NCBI RefSeq assembly: GCF_028609805.1 | Contig: NZ_CP063189.1 | Location: forward strand, 1,612,001-1,676,000 | Source of the DNA: Corynebacterium massiliense DSM 45435 | GTDB lineage: Bacteria > Actinomycetota > Actinomycetes > Mycobacteriales > Mycobacteriaceae | Length of the DNA: 64,000 nt | Direction of reading: 5' to 3' | Shown here: piece after piece, positions 28,438 through 37,631 of the stretch | How positions within the stretch are numbered: position 1 is the stretch's first letter | Layout: every line of letters starts with the position of its first letter | Notes under the pieces: generated by a model | Database searches by the model: none | Seen by the model: only the letters and a program-made list of their open reading frames with translations | Told to the model about the DNA's origin: nothing | Program-made: the position numbers and the translations under genes

Positions 28438-29107
28438 TGCCCTTTTGGGCTGCCCGCTTTGCGGCGACTTTCGCCACGATGGCATTTACCCGTGCGCGTT
28501 CCTCGAGGAACGCGGGCAGGTTATGTCCGCGCATCGTCCTGACGTAGGCACGGTGACGGTTAACGACGGTTGCCTGCCAACCATCGGCAGCTGCCTGCGC
28601 GAGACGGCCCACGCGGTTGTAGAGGTGAGGCAAAGACACCATGTCTAGATTCCGCGCGACGGAATCGGTCTGCTCCAACACGTAGTCCACGAGGTCGCGC
28701 AGGAAGTCAGCCGTCGAAGAAGTCCGGGACTGCAACGCGGCGGCTAGCTGGTGCACCACAAGCGGCGGGCCGTCGATGGGGTGCATGTCCTCCAGACGGG
28801 CAGCGTCGAGGGCGCGCGGCGCCTCGACGTCGAAACGTCCAGACGAAGTGGCCGAAATCGTCCCCGACCGAACCCCAGACACCAGCGCCTGCCGCAGACC
28901 GATAAGCTCCCCGACCACTCGTCCGGCGTCCACCCGCGCGTCCGCGACGATGTCGCCGAGCTCTGCCAAGCAGTCGACCGCCAGATCGGGGTCCCAGTCC
29001 TCAATGGCTTCAATGAGGTGCTCCAAGTACTCCGCGACCTCATCGCCAATGTTGTAGATTTCCTGAGTCAGCTCGCGATGGCGCAGCTCGGCAGCAAGCT
29101 TGTGCAT
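28421..29107 (-). CDS. Unknown helical protein next to the 13E12 gene
   Basis: 228 aa, Ala/Leu/Arg-rich and predominantly helical, no signal peptide or membrane helix. The N-terminus MHKLAAELRHRELTQEIYNIGDEV is followed by acidic helices (DWDPDLAVDCLAELGDIVADARVD, in parts), and the C-terminus is basic (AKRAAQKGTNQTA). I do not recognise a domain. Its 3' end runs into the 3' end of the 13E12 gene. No ribosome site stands out before the ATG. It may belong to the same accessory insertion. Confidence 0.7.
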   Translation of the reverse strand: MHKLAAELRHRELTQEIYNIGDEVAEYLEHLIEAIEDWDPDLAVDCLAELGDIVADARVDAGRVVGELIGLRQALVSGVRSGTISATSSGRFDVEAPRALDAARLEDMHPIDGPPLVVHQLAAALQSRTSSTADFLRDLVDYVLEQTDSVARNLDMVSLPHLYNRVGRLAQAAADGWQATVVNRHRAYVRTMRGHNLPAFLEERARVNAIVAKVAAKRAAQKGTNQTA

Positions 29108-29227
29108 AGGGTGTGGCCGCTCCTTCCCGCGAGCAAAGTTTCAAGTACAGGTTGAGACGCCTGCTGACTTTAGGCGACGGCGGCGCCGAAACCTTACCGA
29201 CGCGCCGACTTTCCTCACAGGTTTCTT

Positions 29228-31063
29228 TTAACGCGAGTAGAGCTGGTCGATGGCGTCGGCATACCGCTGCGCCACGACGTAACGCTTGACCTTCATTGTC
29301 GGGGTCAGCTCGTTGTCTTCCTCGGTCAGGTCGGAATCCAGAATGTAGAACTTCTTAATCCGCTCAGCGTGGGAGACGGTCGAGTTCACGTCGTTGATGG
29401 CGTCTTGGATTTCCGCGCGCAAGGTCGGGTCCGCGGACAGGTCTTTGATGGAGGTGTTTTTATCGATGTGGTGGTCGAGCTTCCAGCGCTCCAAGACTTC
29501 ATCGTCAAGCGTCAGCAAAAGCCCCACGAACGGCTTACCGTCGCCGACGACCATGGCCTGCGAAATCAGCGGGTGCGAGCGCAGCCCGTCTTCCATAGGT
29601 CCGGGCGAGACGTTCTTGCCGCCCGCAGTCACGATGAGGTCCTTCTTCCGGCCCGTAATAATTAGGTGTCCGGAGTCGAGGATTTCACCCAGGTCGCCGG
29701 TGTTGTACCACCCGTCCTGGATAGCCGCCTCGGTGGCCTCTGGGTTGTTCCAGTACCCCTTGAAGACGATGTCGCCCTTGATGCAGACCTCGCCCTCGTC
29801 ATTGATGCGGATGGTCACTCCCCCGACCGGTGGTCCGACCGTGCCAATCTTCTGATTTTCAAAGTCCACCGCCGCCGCCGCAGCGACCTCGGTCAGGCCG
29901 TAGCCTTCGTAGACCGGCACCCCGATGCCGCGGAACCAGTGCAGCAGGTCGTGGCTCATGGCTGAGCCGCCGGTGATGCAGTACTTCACCGAGCCGCCGA
30001 TGCCGTCACGGATGCGGTCGTAGACCAAGCGGCTGTACATCTTCCGCTTGGCCGTAAGGATGCGCCCCGGCCCCTGCGGCGTATCGAATGCCTTGGAGTA
30101 TTCCACTGCCGTCTTCGACGCGGCCCGGAAAATACCGGCGGTCACGGGGTTTGCGCTTTCGGCCTTCTGCGAGGCGGCGTTGTAGAGCTTTTCGAAAACG
30201 CGGGGAACGCCCAGGATGAGGTTCGGGCGGGAGCGGGCGAACTCCATCGGCAGGGTGCCGAAGTCGGGCCAGTGGTTCTGCGTCGCCCCAGACAAAAGGA
30301 CCGCGGTAGATACCGCGTGGGAAAACACGTGCGCGAGCGGCAGGAACGTCAGGACCCGGGCGCCGGGCACGGCGATCTGTCCAATCGGGTTGGTCAGCAG
30401 GCCGCGCGCCTCGGCGAGCCAGTTGCGGTGGGTGAGCATGCAACCCTTGGGCCGGCCGGTGGTGCCGGAGGTGTAGACAATGCTGGCGACGTCCTCGGCG
30501 CAGGCATCCGCCACGCGCTTGTCGATGTCCGCGTCGTCCACCCCGCGACCTTCAAACTTCAGCGTGTCCACGGCGGAGGCATTAATTTCCAGCAGGCGGG
30601 CCAGCTGGGACGTCGAGTCCTTTAGTCCGGGCTGACCGTCTGCATCGAGAAGCAGATGCTCGAACAGTTCGGACTGTTCGCGGGTCTCGGTGATGGCGAA
30701 GACGGCGCCGGAGTCTTCGACGATCCACCGGACCTGGGACAGGGACGAGCTGGGGTAGATGGGGACGACGATGCCGCCGGCGGCCCAGATGGCGAAGTCG
30801 AGCAGGGTCCACTCGTAGCGCGTGCTGGCCATCAGCACGACGCGGTCGCCCGGCTGAACGCCAGCGGCGACAAAACCCTTGGCCGTGTCGAAGACCTCGC
30901 GAATAAACTCGCGGGAGGTGACGTTGACCCATTCGTAGGTTGCCGGTCGGGTAAACATGACGCCGTTCGGCCGGGCCTCGGCGGTGGCCATGGCCGCCTT
31001 GACGCATGTCTCGTCGGCGAGAACTTCGAACTTTGCTGGGGTATGTACTTCCCGTTTCGTCAT
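29228..31063 (-). CDS. fadD15: Long-chain fatty-acid-CoA ligase, FadD15 type
   Basis: 611 aa from ATG 31063, with GGAAGGG upstream; an upstream in-frame ATG (31111) lacks support. Adenylate-forming enzyme: P-loop SIVYTSGTTGRPKGCMLTH, GGSAMSHDLLHWFRGIGVPVYEGYGLTE (in parts), DGWYNTGDLG, and GRKKDLIVTAGGKNVSPGPME with catalytic Lys region. It activates fatty acids to acyl-CoA using ATP. Divergent from malQ across 65 bp, matching the C. glutamicum fadD15-malQ order I remember. Corynebacteria need acyl-CoA for mycolic acid synthesis, but this role is inferred. Confidence 0.92.
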   Translation of the reverse strand: MTKREVHTPAKFEVLADETCVKAAMATAEARPNGVMFTRPATYEWVNVTSREFIREVFDTAKGFVAAGVQPGDRVVLMASTRYEWTLLDFAIWAAGGIVVPIYPSSSLSQVRWIVEDSGAVFAITETREQSELFEHLLLDADGQPGLKDSTSQLARLLEINASAVDTLKFEGRGVDDADIDKRVADACAEDVASIVYTSGTTGRPKGCMLTHRNWLAEARGLLTNPIGQIAVPGARVLTFLPLAHVFSHAVSTAVLLSGATQNHWPDFGTLPMEFARSRPNLILGVPRVFEKLYNAASQKAESANPVTAGIFRAASKTAVEYSKAFDTPQGPGRILTAKRKMYSRLVYDRIRDGIGGSVKYCITGGSAMSHDLLHWFRGIGVPVYEGYGLTEVAAAAAVDFENQKIGTVGPPVGGVTIRINDEGEVCIKGDIVFKGYWNNPEATEAAIQDGWYNTGDLGEILDSGHLIITGRKKDLIVTAGGKNVSPGPMEDGLRSHPLISQAMVVGDGKPFVGLLLTLDDEVLERWKLDHHIDKNTSIKDLSADPTLRAEIQDAINDVNSTVSHAERIKKFYILDSDLTEEDNELTPTMKVKRYVVAQRYADAIDQLYSR

Positions 31064-31115
31064 TGCAAGGACCCTTCCGCGTCTATCAGGCAGTCCAAAT
31101 AACTGTAGCAACCGG

Positions 31116-31121
31116 TAGATT
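31116..31121 (+). promoter_or_regulatory. -10 hexamer of malQ (leaderless)
   Basis: TAGATT ends 7 nt before the GTG at 31129 and there is no ribosome site; this fixes the malQ start inside a longer open frame. Confidence 0.5.
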
Positions 31122-31128
31122 GTCCGAT

Positions 31129-33126
31129 GTGACTACGCGCCAGCTGCTCGAGGAGCTCGCCAGCCGCTACGGGGTTGCCGTTTCCTACTCCAACCAGGCC
31201 AAACAGACGATCACCGCCGACGACGACACGTTAGTTTCGATTCTAAAATCTTTGGGCGTTTCGCTAAGCCCCGCGCCCACCTCAGACGAGCTAACTACCG
31301 CCTTGTACTTCGAACACCTCAACCGCGCGCGCCGGCCGTTGCCTCCCTGCGTGGTCGTCCCGTCTTGGGAAGGCCGCAAGTTCGTGGTCCACGTCCCAGA
31401 CGGTGAGCCCGCCGAGGTGGTCTTCCAGCTGGAAGACGGCACGGCGCGGGCCGCGCGGCAGCTACCCAACGACACTCCCCCGACCGATGGTTGGGGCGAG
31501 GCGACCTTCCAGATCCCGGCCGATCTCCCCCACGGCTATCACCAGATCGAGCTCAACGGCGGTGAGACGTGCCCGCTCATCGTCACGCCGGCGCGGCTAG
31601 ACAACGCTGCCACGCCCCAGACCGGGGTCATGGCGCAGATCTACTCGGTCCGTTCCCGCGGCTCCTGGGGCATGGGCGATTTCCACGACATCGGGCTGCT
31701 GGCCGAGACCGTGGCGCACAAGGCGGGAGCGGACTTCCTACTCATCAACCCTCTCCACGCCGCCGAGCCGAGCCCGCCGGTGGAAGACTCCCCGTACCTG
31801 CCCACAACCCGGCGCTTCCTCAACCCCATCTACCTGCGCATTGAAGACGTCCCGGAGCTTACGCTTCTCGATGCCGCCTCCCGCGCCGACGTCGCCGACA
31901 TCGCCGCAGAGTTCCAGCAGCGCAACCGCTCGGCAGACCGCATCAACCGCGACGAGATCTACGCGGCGAAGCTGCATGTCCTCCGCGACCTTTACCGCCT
32001 GGACTGGGCGCGGGAAAGAACCGACGCGTTCCGTGAGTTCACCCGCCGCGAGGGCGAGTACCTCCAGCGTTTTGCCGAATGGTGCGCGGACTTCGACGCC
32101 ACGGCCGACCCGGACTTTTACGCGTGGCTGCAGTTCCTCTGCGACGAGCAGCTCGCCGCCGCGCACCGGCGCGCCAAGGACGCGGGCATGCGCACCGGTC
32201 TCATCACGGATCTCGCCGTGGGCGTCCACCCCGCCGGCGCGGACGCGGCCATCCTGAGCGAGGTCCTCGCCCCAGACGTCACGGTCGGGGCGCCGCCGGA
32301 CCCGTACAACCAGCAGGGCCAGGACTGGTCCCAGCCGCCGTGGCACCCCACCCGCCTGGCGGAGACGGGTTATCGTCCCTGGTCGGACATGCTGCGGGCG
32401 GTGCTGCGCCACGCCGGTGGCGTGCGCGTGGACCACATCCTGGGCCTGTTCCGCCTGTTTTGGATCCCCCGCGGCGGCACCCCGCGCACCGGCACGTACG
32501 TCCACTACGACTTTGAGGCGATGCTCGGCATCTTGGCACTGGAAGCGGAACGCGCCGGCGCTTTGTTCATCGGCGAGGACTTGGGCACCACCGAACCGTG
32601 GGTGCGCCAGTACCTCGCGGACAAGGGGGTCTTCGGCACCTCGGTGGTCTGGTTCGAGCGCACCGCCGACAAGGAGCATGCCCTGCCCCGGGAGCAGTAC
32701 CGGCGCTTGTCGATGGCGTCAGTAGGCACCCACGATCTCCCACCCACGCTGGCGTATGTGCGTGGGAGCCACAACGAACTGCGCCACCGGCTCGGGGTCT
32801 TAGACTGCAGTCTGGACGACGCTGTTGCCGCCGACCGCGCCTGGCAGGAGCGCGTTTTCTCCGAGGTCGGCGCGGTAGACGGCGACGACACCGACAAGAT
32901 GGCCGCCCTGCACGAGTACGTCGCGGGTTCGCCTGCCTTACTGACCTGCACGTCGCTGGTGGATCTGGTCGGCGATGTCCAGACGCAGAACCAGCCGGGC
33001 ACGACTGTCAGTGTCTACCCCAACTGGCAGCTGCCGCTGTGCAACTCGGATGGCGAGCCGGTGCTCATCGAGGATCTCGGGGCGGATCCGCTCTTTTCGA
33101 AGATCGCTAGTGCAGCGTCCCGATGA
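31129..33126 (+). CDS. malQ: 4-alpha-glucanotransferase
   Basis: 665 aa from GTG 31129. GH77 motifs: MAQIYSVRSRGSWGMGDF, LLINPLHAAEPSPPVEDSPY, DLAVGVHPAGADAAI, GVRVDHILGLFRLFWIP (nucleophile Asp), EDLGTTEPWVRQYLADKGVFGT (acid/base Glu) and SVGTHDLPPTLAYVRG. The N-terminal 150 residues are the extension usual for actinobacterial MalQ. Disproportionates maltodextrins in maltose/glycogen metabolism. Its 3' end overlaps the micro-gene at 33107 by 20 bp. Confidence 0.95.
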   Translation: MTTRQLLEELASRYGVAVSYSNQAKQTITADDDTLVSILKSLGVSLSPAPTSDELTTALYFEHLNRARRPLPPCVVVPSWEGRKFVVHVPDGEPAEVVFQLEDGTARAARQLPNDTPPTDGWGEATFQIPADLPHGYHQIELNGGETCPLIVTPARLDNAATPQTGVMAQIYSVRSRGSWGMGDFHDIGLLAETVAHKAGADFLLINPLHAAEPSPPVEDSPYLPTTRRFLNPIYLRIEDVPELTLLDAASRADVADIAAEFQQRNRSADRINRDEIYAAKLHVLRDLYRLDWARERTDAFREFTRREGEYLQRFAEWCADFDATADPDFYAWLQFLCDEQLAAAHRRAKDAGMRTGLITDLAVGVHPAGADAAILSEVLAPDVTVGAPPDPYNQQGQDWSQPPWHPTRLAETGYRPWSDMLRAVLRHAGGVRVDHILGLFRLFWIPRGGTPRTGTYVHYDFEAMLGILALEAERAGALFIGEDLGTTEPWVRQYLADKGVFGTSVVWFERTADKEHALPREQYRRLSMASVGTHDLPPTLAYVRGSHNELRHRLGVLDCSLDDAVAADRAWQERVFSEVGAVDGDDTDKMAALHEYVAGSPALLTCTSLVDLVGDVQTQNQPGTTVSVYPNWQLPLCNSDGEPVLIEDLGADPLFSKIASAASR

Positions 33127-33256
33127 GCGCGGCGACGATGACGAGCCCGATAAGCACCTTGAGCGCGGTGCTGACCTGAGACTTCGGCAGCGCGCGGCGC
33201 CGACGCGGCGGGCGCTCGGGGTCCCAGAGACCTTCCCGGGGATCGTTGTCAGTCAT
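33107..33256 (-). CDS. 49-aa single-span membrane miniprotein (last gene of idi operon)
   Basis: ATG 33256 to TAG 33107. Sequence opens MTDNDPREGLWDPERPPRRR, then KVLIGLVIVAALIGTLH as a C-terminal transmembrane helix. The basic segment before the helix predicts the N-terminus in the cytoplasm. Its start overlaps the end of the preceding mini-gene by 8 bp, which indicates translational coupling. The 3' end overlaps malQ by 20 bp. Function unknown. Below usual ORF length cutoffs, so easily missed; the chained arrangement is the main evidence. Confidence 0.7.
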   Translation of the reverse strand: MTDNDPREGLWDPERPPRRRRALPKSQVSTALKVLIGLVIVAALIGTLH

Positions 33257-33395
33257 CGGTTCCTTTCGGCACGGCATCGATAAGCTTCATCTCCACCCAT
33301 GCCGCGGCGGACAGAAGCGGCAGCAAGACTGCCAAGACGACCGGAAGCTGCACCCAGACGGGGGCGTCAACCACCAGTTGCGTGAGTGCGTCCAA
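33249..33395 (-). CDS. 48-aa membrane miniprotein downstream of idi (TTG start)
   Basis: TTG at 33395, only 2 nt after the idi stop, to TGA 33249. The product (M)DALTQLVVDAPVWVQLPV followed by VLAVLLPLLSAAAWVEMKLI has one hydrophobic helix from about residue 14 to 33 and a short charged tail DAVPKGTDD. Overlaps the next mini-gene by 8 bp. It looks like the small proteins annotated near idi in other corynebacteria, from memory. No function is known. The non-ATG start and size make it invisible to most length filters. Confidence 0.7.
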   Translation of the reverse strand: MDALTQLVVDAPVWVQLPVVLAVLLPLLSAAAWVEMKLIDAVPKGTDD

Positions 33396-33397
33396 TT

Positions 33398-33925
33398 CTA
33401 GATCACCCCGTCAAGCTCGATTTCTTCCACCATCCAAGGGCTGAACGCAAAGGGCGCACGGCGCACCGCCTGACTTAGGTCTGAGGCACGAACCCATGCG
33501 TAGTCATCCACCTCTTCCGGGTTCGGTCGCACTCTGGCGCCATCGGCAAGCGTGCAGCGATAGACAGGGCAGATTTCATTTTCCACGATGCCGGACGAGT
33601 CCGTGGCGCGGTAGGCGTAGTCGGGGCTGAAGCAGGTGACGTCGTCGAGTGCGGCCGGGGCGATCCCCAGCTCGAAGGCGGCGCGGCGCACGACGGCATC
33701 GGCAGTCGCCTCGCCGGGGCCCGGGTGGCCGCAGAAGGAATTCGTCCACACGCCCGGCCACGTCTTTTTCCCCAGCGCGCGGCGGGTGACCAAGACGTCG
33801 TCGCCGCGGAAAACCCAGGCGGAAAAGGCGAAGTGCAGCGGGGTGTCGGCGGTGTGGACGCGGGCCTTGTCGGCGGTGCCGGCGGGGCGTCCGGCGGCAT
33901 CGGCAAGCACGACGAGCTCCGTCAC
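33398..33925 (-). CDS. idi: Isopentenyl-diphosphate delta-isomerase, type I
   Basis: 175 aa from GTG 33925, which overlaps the upstream lipoprotein stop (GTGA). Motifs: FSAWVF, WTNSFCGHPGPGE with catalytic Cys, Nudix-like region, and ENEICPVYRC with catalytic Glu/Cys. Interconverts IPP and DMAPP for polyprenyl and carotenoid precursors. Manganese/magnesium dependent. Second gene of an operon lipoprotein-idi-miniprotein-miniprotein. uppS in the same window consumes its product. Confidence 0.94.
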   Translation of the reverse strand: MTELVVLADAAGRPAGTADKARVHTADTPLHFAFSAWVFRGDDVLVTRRALGKKTWPGVWTNSFCGHPGPGEATADAVVRRAAFELGIAPAALDDVTCFSPDYAYRATDSSGIVENEICPVYRCTLADGARVRPNPEEVDDYAWVRASDLSQAVRRAPFAFSPWMVEEIELDGVI

Positions 33926-34455
33926 AGGTTCAGGTTCCCTTCCCAGACCACGTTGCCGATGCTCAGCCGCGCGTTCCACAGGGACGCGGCGGTGGTGTCG
34001 AAGCGGTACTGCAGGTTCGTGGTCGCACCGGCACCCAGCGGCTCGTCCAGCCCGGGCGGCAGGGCGGACGGGTCCTGCTCAGGCGTGAAGTCGATGAGGT
34101 CGATGCCGGTGAAGCGGTTGTTACCGTCGGCGATTTCCAGCTTGGGCTTGTCCAGCGCCTCCGGCGGCACGGGCACGTCGTTGGTGTTTTTCGCCATGAC
34201 GGTCACCACGGCGCCGGAGACATCGTCGGGGTAGACGCCCTGCAGGGTCCACTCGATGCCCAGGCCATCGTCCTTGACCGGCTCGCCGAGGTTGTCCTTG
34301 ACCTTTTTCTGGTCAACGTCTTTTTCCTTGAACTCCGGCGTCTGGGAGCTAGAGACGATTTCGGTGTCGGTCTCCTCGGCGCCGTCGTCGCTGCCGCACC
34401 CTGTCAGGGTCAAAGCACCAATGACCACACCGCACGCCACGAGTTTCCTTTTCAC
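33922..34455 (-). CDS. Secreted lipoprotein (DUF4352-like)
   Basis: 177 aa from GTG 34455 with GAAGGGG 6 nt upstream. Signal with lipobox LTLTGC, so lipid-anchored at residue 20. A short acidic linker (SDDGAEETDTEIVSSSQ) leads to an immunoglobulin-like beta domain: IEWTLQGVYPDD, GAVVTVMAKNTNDVPVPP, TNLQYRFDT. This layout resembles DUF4352/telomeric-repeat-like extracellular lipoproteins. Function unknown. First gene of the idi operon. Confidence 0.75.
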   Translation of the reverse strand: MKRKLVACGVVIGALTLTGCGSDDGAEETDTEIVSSSQTPEFKEKDVDQKKVKDNLGEPVKDDGLGIEWTLQGVYPDDVSGAVVTVMAKNTNDVPVPPEALDKPKLEIADGNNRFTGIDLIDFTPEQDPSALPPGLDEPLGAGATTNLQYRFDTTAASLWNARLSIGNVVWEGNLNL

Positions 34456-34512
34456 CGCTAACCCCTTCCGTCGCGAAATTCAGCAGAAACCTAGTGTAGC
34501 TGGCATCCGCGT

Positions 34513-34518
34513 TACCAT
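34513..34518 (+). promoter_or_regulatory. -10 hexamer of the ABC exporter gene (leaderless)
   Basis: TACCAT ends 7 nt before GTG 34526; this selects that start within a longer open frame overlapping the lipoprotein. Confidence 0.45.
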
Positions 34519-34525
34519 TCCAAGA

Positions 34526-36409
34526 GTGGATTCGATTACGCGTATCGTGCGCAGCGCGTCTGCGCTGTGGCCGTATTACCTAGGGGTTTTGCTCACCGCG
34601 ACGGTCAGCGCGATTCTGGCGCTGACCTCGCCGTTTATCGTCCGCGGCGCGACGAACACGATTGTCGATGCCGTCCAGGGCGGCACCGACAGCGGCGACG
34701 CGCTGCGCAAGGTGCTCATCTTCGCGGCGTTTCTTTTCCTGGCCGACGCCGCGAATTCGGTGTTTAAAAACATCGGCGGCTACATCGGCGACGTGATGGT
34801 CTCCCGGCTGCGGCAGATCCTTTCCACGCGCTACTTCGCCAAGCTGCTGTCCCTGCCGCAGGGCTACTACGACAACCAAGTCACCGGCACCATCATCGCG
34901 CGGCTGGATCGCTCCATCATGTTCATCACGATGTTCGTCCAGTCGTTTGCGAACAACTTCTTTTCCACCCTCATCCAGGTCGCCGCGGTGCTGGCGATCA
35001 CGGCGTGGTACTACTGGCCGCTCGCGGTCCTGCTCGCCGCCCTTTTCCCCGTCTACATGTGGCTGACGGCGCTGACGTCGAAGCGCTGGCAGAAGTTTGA
35101 GAAGGACAAAAACGAGCAGATCGATGTGGCCAACGGGCGTTTCGCGGAGGTCATTGGCCAGATCAAGGTCACCAAGTCGTTCGTGGCGGAGCCGCGCGAG
35201 CTAAAAGACTTCGCGCGCCACTACGGCAAGTACGTCTCCACGACCCAGCCGCAGTCCCGCTGGTGGCACAGCATGGACACCATCCGCGGGTTGGCCATGG
35301 CGCTGCTGTTTTTCGGCATCTACGCCGTCATCTTCTGGCGCACCCTGCACGGGTACTTCTCCATCGGCGACATGGTGATGCTGTTGCAGATGGTCACCAT
35401 GGCCAAGCAACCGGTGTTCATGATGAGCTGGATCGTGGACTCGGCCCAGCGCGCCATCGCCGGCTCCCGCGACTACTTCAAGGTCATGGAAGAGCCGGTC
35501 GAGCGCACCGCCAACACGGAAGTCGTGGCGGCCACCACCGCGGCCGACGAGCCGGACCTCGACCTGCGCCTGCCGCAGCCGTTGGTTCCCCACGCGGACG
35601 CGCCGGTGTTTTCCTTCCGCGACGTGGAATTCGCCTACGAAAAGGGAAAGCCGGTCATCCAGGGCATCAGCTTCCACGCCGACGAGGGGCAAAAAGTCGC
35701 GTTGGTCGGCGAGTCCGGCGGCGGCAAGTCCACGCTGGTCGACCTGCTACTCGGCCTGTATACCCCGTCCGCGGGCCAGCTGTGCGTCCTCGGCCACGAC
35801 GTGCGCGATCTCTCCGCGGAGGAGCTACGCGCCTCGGTCGGCGTCGTCTTTCAGGAGCCGTTTTTGTTCTCCGGGACGATCCGCGAAAACATCGCCTACG
35901 GAAAGCCGGGCGCCACGGACGAGGAGATCGTCGCCGTGGCCAAGCGCGCCAGCGCGCACGAGTTCATCAGCTCTTTCCCGGACGGCTACGACACTATCGT
36001 CGGCGAGCGCGGCCTGCGCCTGTCCGGCGGCCAGAAGCAACGCGTGGCGGTGGCCCGGGCGATGCTTAAAGACGCGCCGGTACTCGTCCTGGACGAGGCG
36101 ACCTCTGCGCTGGATACCAAGTCGGAGCGCATCGTCCAGGCCGGCCTCGACGATCTGATGCGGGACCGCACGACGCTCATCATCGCGCACCGCCTGTCCA
36201 CCATCGCCAACGTGGACACCATCGTCACCGTGGACAAGGGACAGGTTTCCGAGATCGGCTCGCCGGCGGAGCTCGCCCAGACGGGCGGAATTTATTCGCA
36301 GCTTTTGCAACTGACCCAGTCCACGTCGGCGGCGGACAAGCAGCGCCTCAAGCGCTACGGGTTTGTCAGCGCGTCTGAAGACGACGAGGAGGGCGACGGC
36401 GATAGCTAG
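34526..36409 (+). CDS. ABC exporter half-transporter (membrane domain plus ATPase)
   Basis: 627 aa from GTG 34526. Six-helix exporter domain (about 1-320), then an ATPase with Walker A GESGGGKST, Q-loop VFQEPF, signature LSGGQKQ, Walker B VLVLDEATSALD and H-loop AHRLST. One gene only, so a homodimer is likely. Substrate unknown: lipids, peptides or drugs are all possible. Followed 9 bp later by aecD, so they may be co-transcribed. Confidence 0.93.
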   Translation: MDSITRIVRSASALWPYYLGVLLTATVSAILALTSPFIVRGATNTIVDAVQGGTDSGDALRKVLIFAAFLFLADAANSVFKNIGGYIGDVMVSRLRQILSTRYFAKLLSLPQGYYDNQVTGTIIARLDRSIMFITMFVQSFANNFFSTLIQVAAVLAITAWYYWPLAVLLAALFPVYMWLTALTSKRWQKFEKDKNEQIDVANGRFAEVIGQIKVTKSFVAEPRELKDFARHYGKYVSTTQPQSRWWHSMDTIRGLAMALLFFGIYAVIFWRTLHGYFSIGDMVMLLQMVTMAKQPVFMMSWIVDSAQRAIAGSRDYFKVMEEPVERTANTEVVAATTAADEPDLDLRLPQPLVPHADAPVFSFRDVEFAYEKGKPVIQGISFHADEGQKVALVGESGGGKSTLVDLLLGLYTPSAGQLCVLGHDVRDLSAEELRASVGVVFQEPFLFSGTIRENIAYGKPGATDEEIVAVAKRASAHEFISSFPDGYDTIVGERGLRLSGGQKQRVAVARAMLKDAPVLVLDEATSALDTKSERIVQAGLDDLMRDRTTLIIAHRLSTIANVDTIVTVDKGQVSEIGSPAELAQTGGIYSQLLQLTQSTSAADKQRLKRYGFVSASEDDEEGDGDS

Positions 36410-36418
36410 TGTGGGTGC

Positions 36419-37564
36419 ATGAAGTTTCCCTCCATAGCTACTCTCCGCTTCCGCGGCACCCGTAAGTGGACGGTCTACGACGAGGACATCCTCCCGCTGT
36501 GGATCGCCGAGTCCGATTTCCCCACCGCCCCGCCGGTGAAGGCGGCCATCGACAAGGCGGTGGCTCAAGAAGGCTTCGGCTACTCGCCGGCACCGAACAG
36601 GTCCACGCTCGCGCAGGCGGTCTCCGATTTTTATGCAGACCGCTACGGCTGGCGCCCAGACCCGCGCGGGGTGTTTTGGATCGGCGACGTGGTGCGCGGC
36701 CTGCTGCTCGGCATCCAGTACTTCACCCGGCCGGGATCCCCGGTTATCGTCCCCACCCCGGCCTACCCGCCTTTCCTCGCCCTGCCGGAAACGGCCGGCC
36801 GGGACAGGGTCGAGGTGTCGGCGGAAGGCGGGCTGGATTTAGGCGACATCGACAAGCGCTTCGCGGATGGCGCTGGTTCGATCCTGCTGTGCTCGCCGCA
36901 CAACCCGCTGGGCTACACCTTCGACCGGGACTTTCTCGCCGAGCTGGCCGAGGTTGCGGACCGCCACGACGCGCGCATTCTTGTCGATGAAATCCACGCC
37001 CCCTTAGTCATCGACGGCCAGCACGTTCCGGCGGCGAGCGTGAGCGATATAGCCGCGCGGAGGTGCTTGACGGTGACCGCGACGTCCAAGGCGTGGAACA
37101 CCGCGGGCCTGAAGTGCGCGCAGATGATTTTCTCAAACGCACGGGACATCGCCACGTGGAACGGCCTCAACGGGGTGGCCAAGGACGGCACCGGCACGCT
37201 GGGCATTTGGGCCGCCGAGGCCGCCTACGCGGAAGGCGGGGACTTCCTCGACGCGGAGGTCGAATGCCTACGGCAAAACCGCGACTTCCTCGTCCGCGAG
37301 CTGCCCGCGCAGGTCCCCGGGCTCAAGGTGACCAACCCGCAGGCGACCTACCTGATGTGGCTGGACTTTCGCGAGACGGCCATTGGCGATGTAGACCGTC
37401 CCGCCCAGTGGCTGCGCGACAACGCCCGGGTTGCGCTCAACGAGGGCACCGACTTCGGCACCGGTGGGGCGGGGCACGCCCGCCTCAATTTCGCCACCTC
37501 CCCGGAGATCGTCGCGGAGGCCGTGCGGCGCATCGCCAATGCGCTGTCTCACACACCGAAGTAG
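36419..37564 (+). CDS. aecD: MalY/PatB-type aminotransferase, C-S beta-lyase
   Basis: 381 aa. Fold-type I PLP enzyme: WIAESDFPTAPPVKAAI, SPHNPLGYTF, DEIHAPLV and the PLP lysine in TATSKAWNTAGLK. It cleaves cystathionine and related S-conjugates to homocysteine, pyruvate and ammonia. In C. glutamicum the homolog aecD lies directly before brnQ, as here, which supports the symbol. No MalY-like regulatory evidence. Confidence 0.92.
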   Translation: MKFPSIATLRFRGTRKWTVYDEDILPLWIAESDFPTAPPVKAAIDKAVAQEGFGYSPAPNRSTLAQAVSDFYADRYGWRPDPRGVFWIGDVVRGLLLGIQYFTRPGSPVIVPTPAYPPFLALPETAGRDRVEVSAEGGLDLGDIDKRFADGAGSILLCSPHNPLGYTFDRDFLAELAEVADRHDARILVDEIHAPLVIDGQHVPAASVSDIAARRCLTVTATSKAWNTAGLKCAQMIFSNARDIATWNGLNGVAKDGTGTLGIWAAEAAYAEGGDFLDAEVECLRQNRDFLVRELPAQVPGLKVTNPQATYLMWLDFRETAIGDVDRPAQWLRDNARVALNEGTDFGTGGAGHARLNFATSPEIVAEAVRRIANALSHTPK

Positions 37565-37631
37565 ATTTCCCGTAGCGTGGAATGTAGTATCTCACACTTA
37601 AAGAATCCCCACATAGAACGGAGCCTCACTT

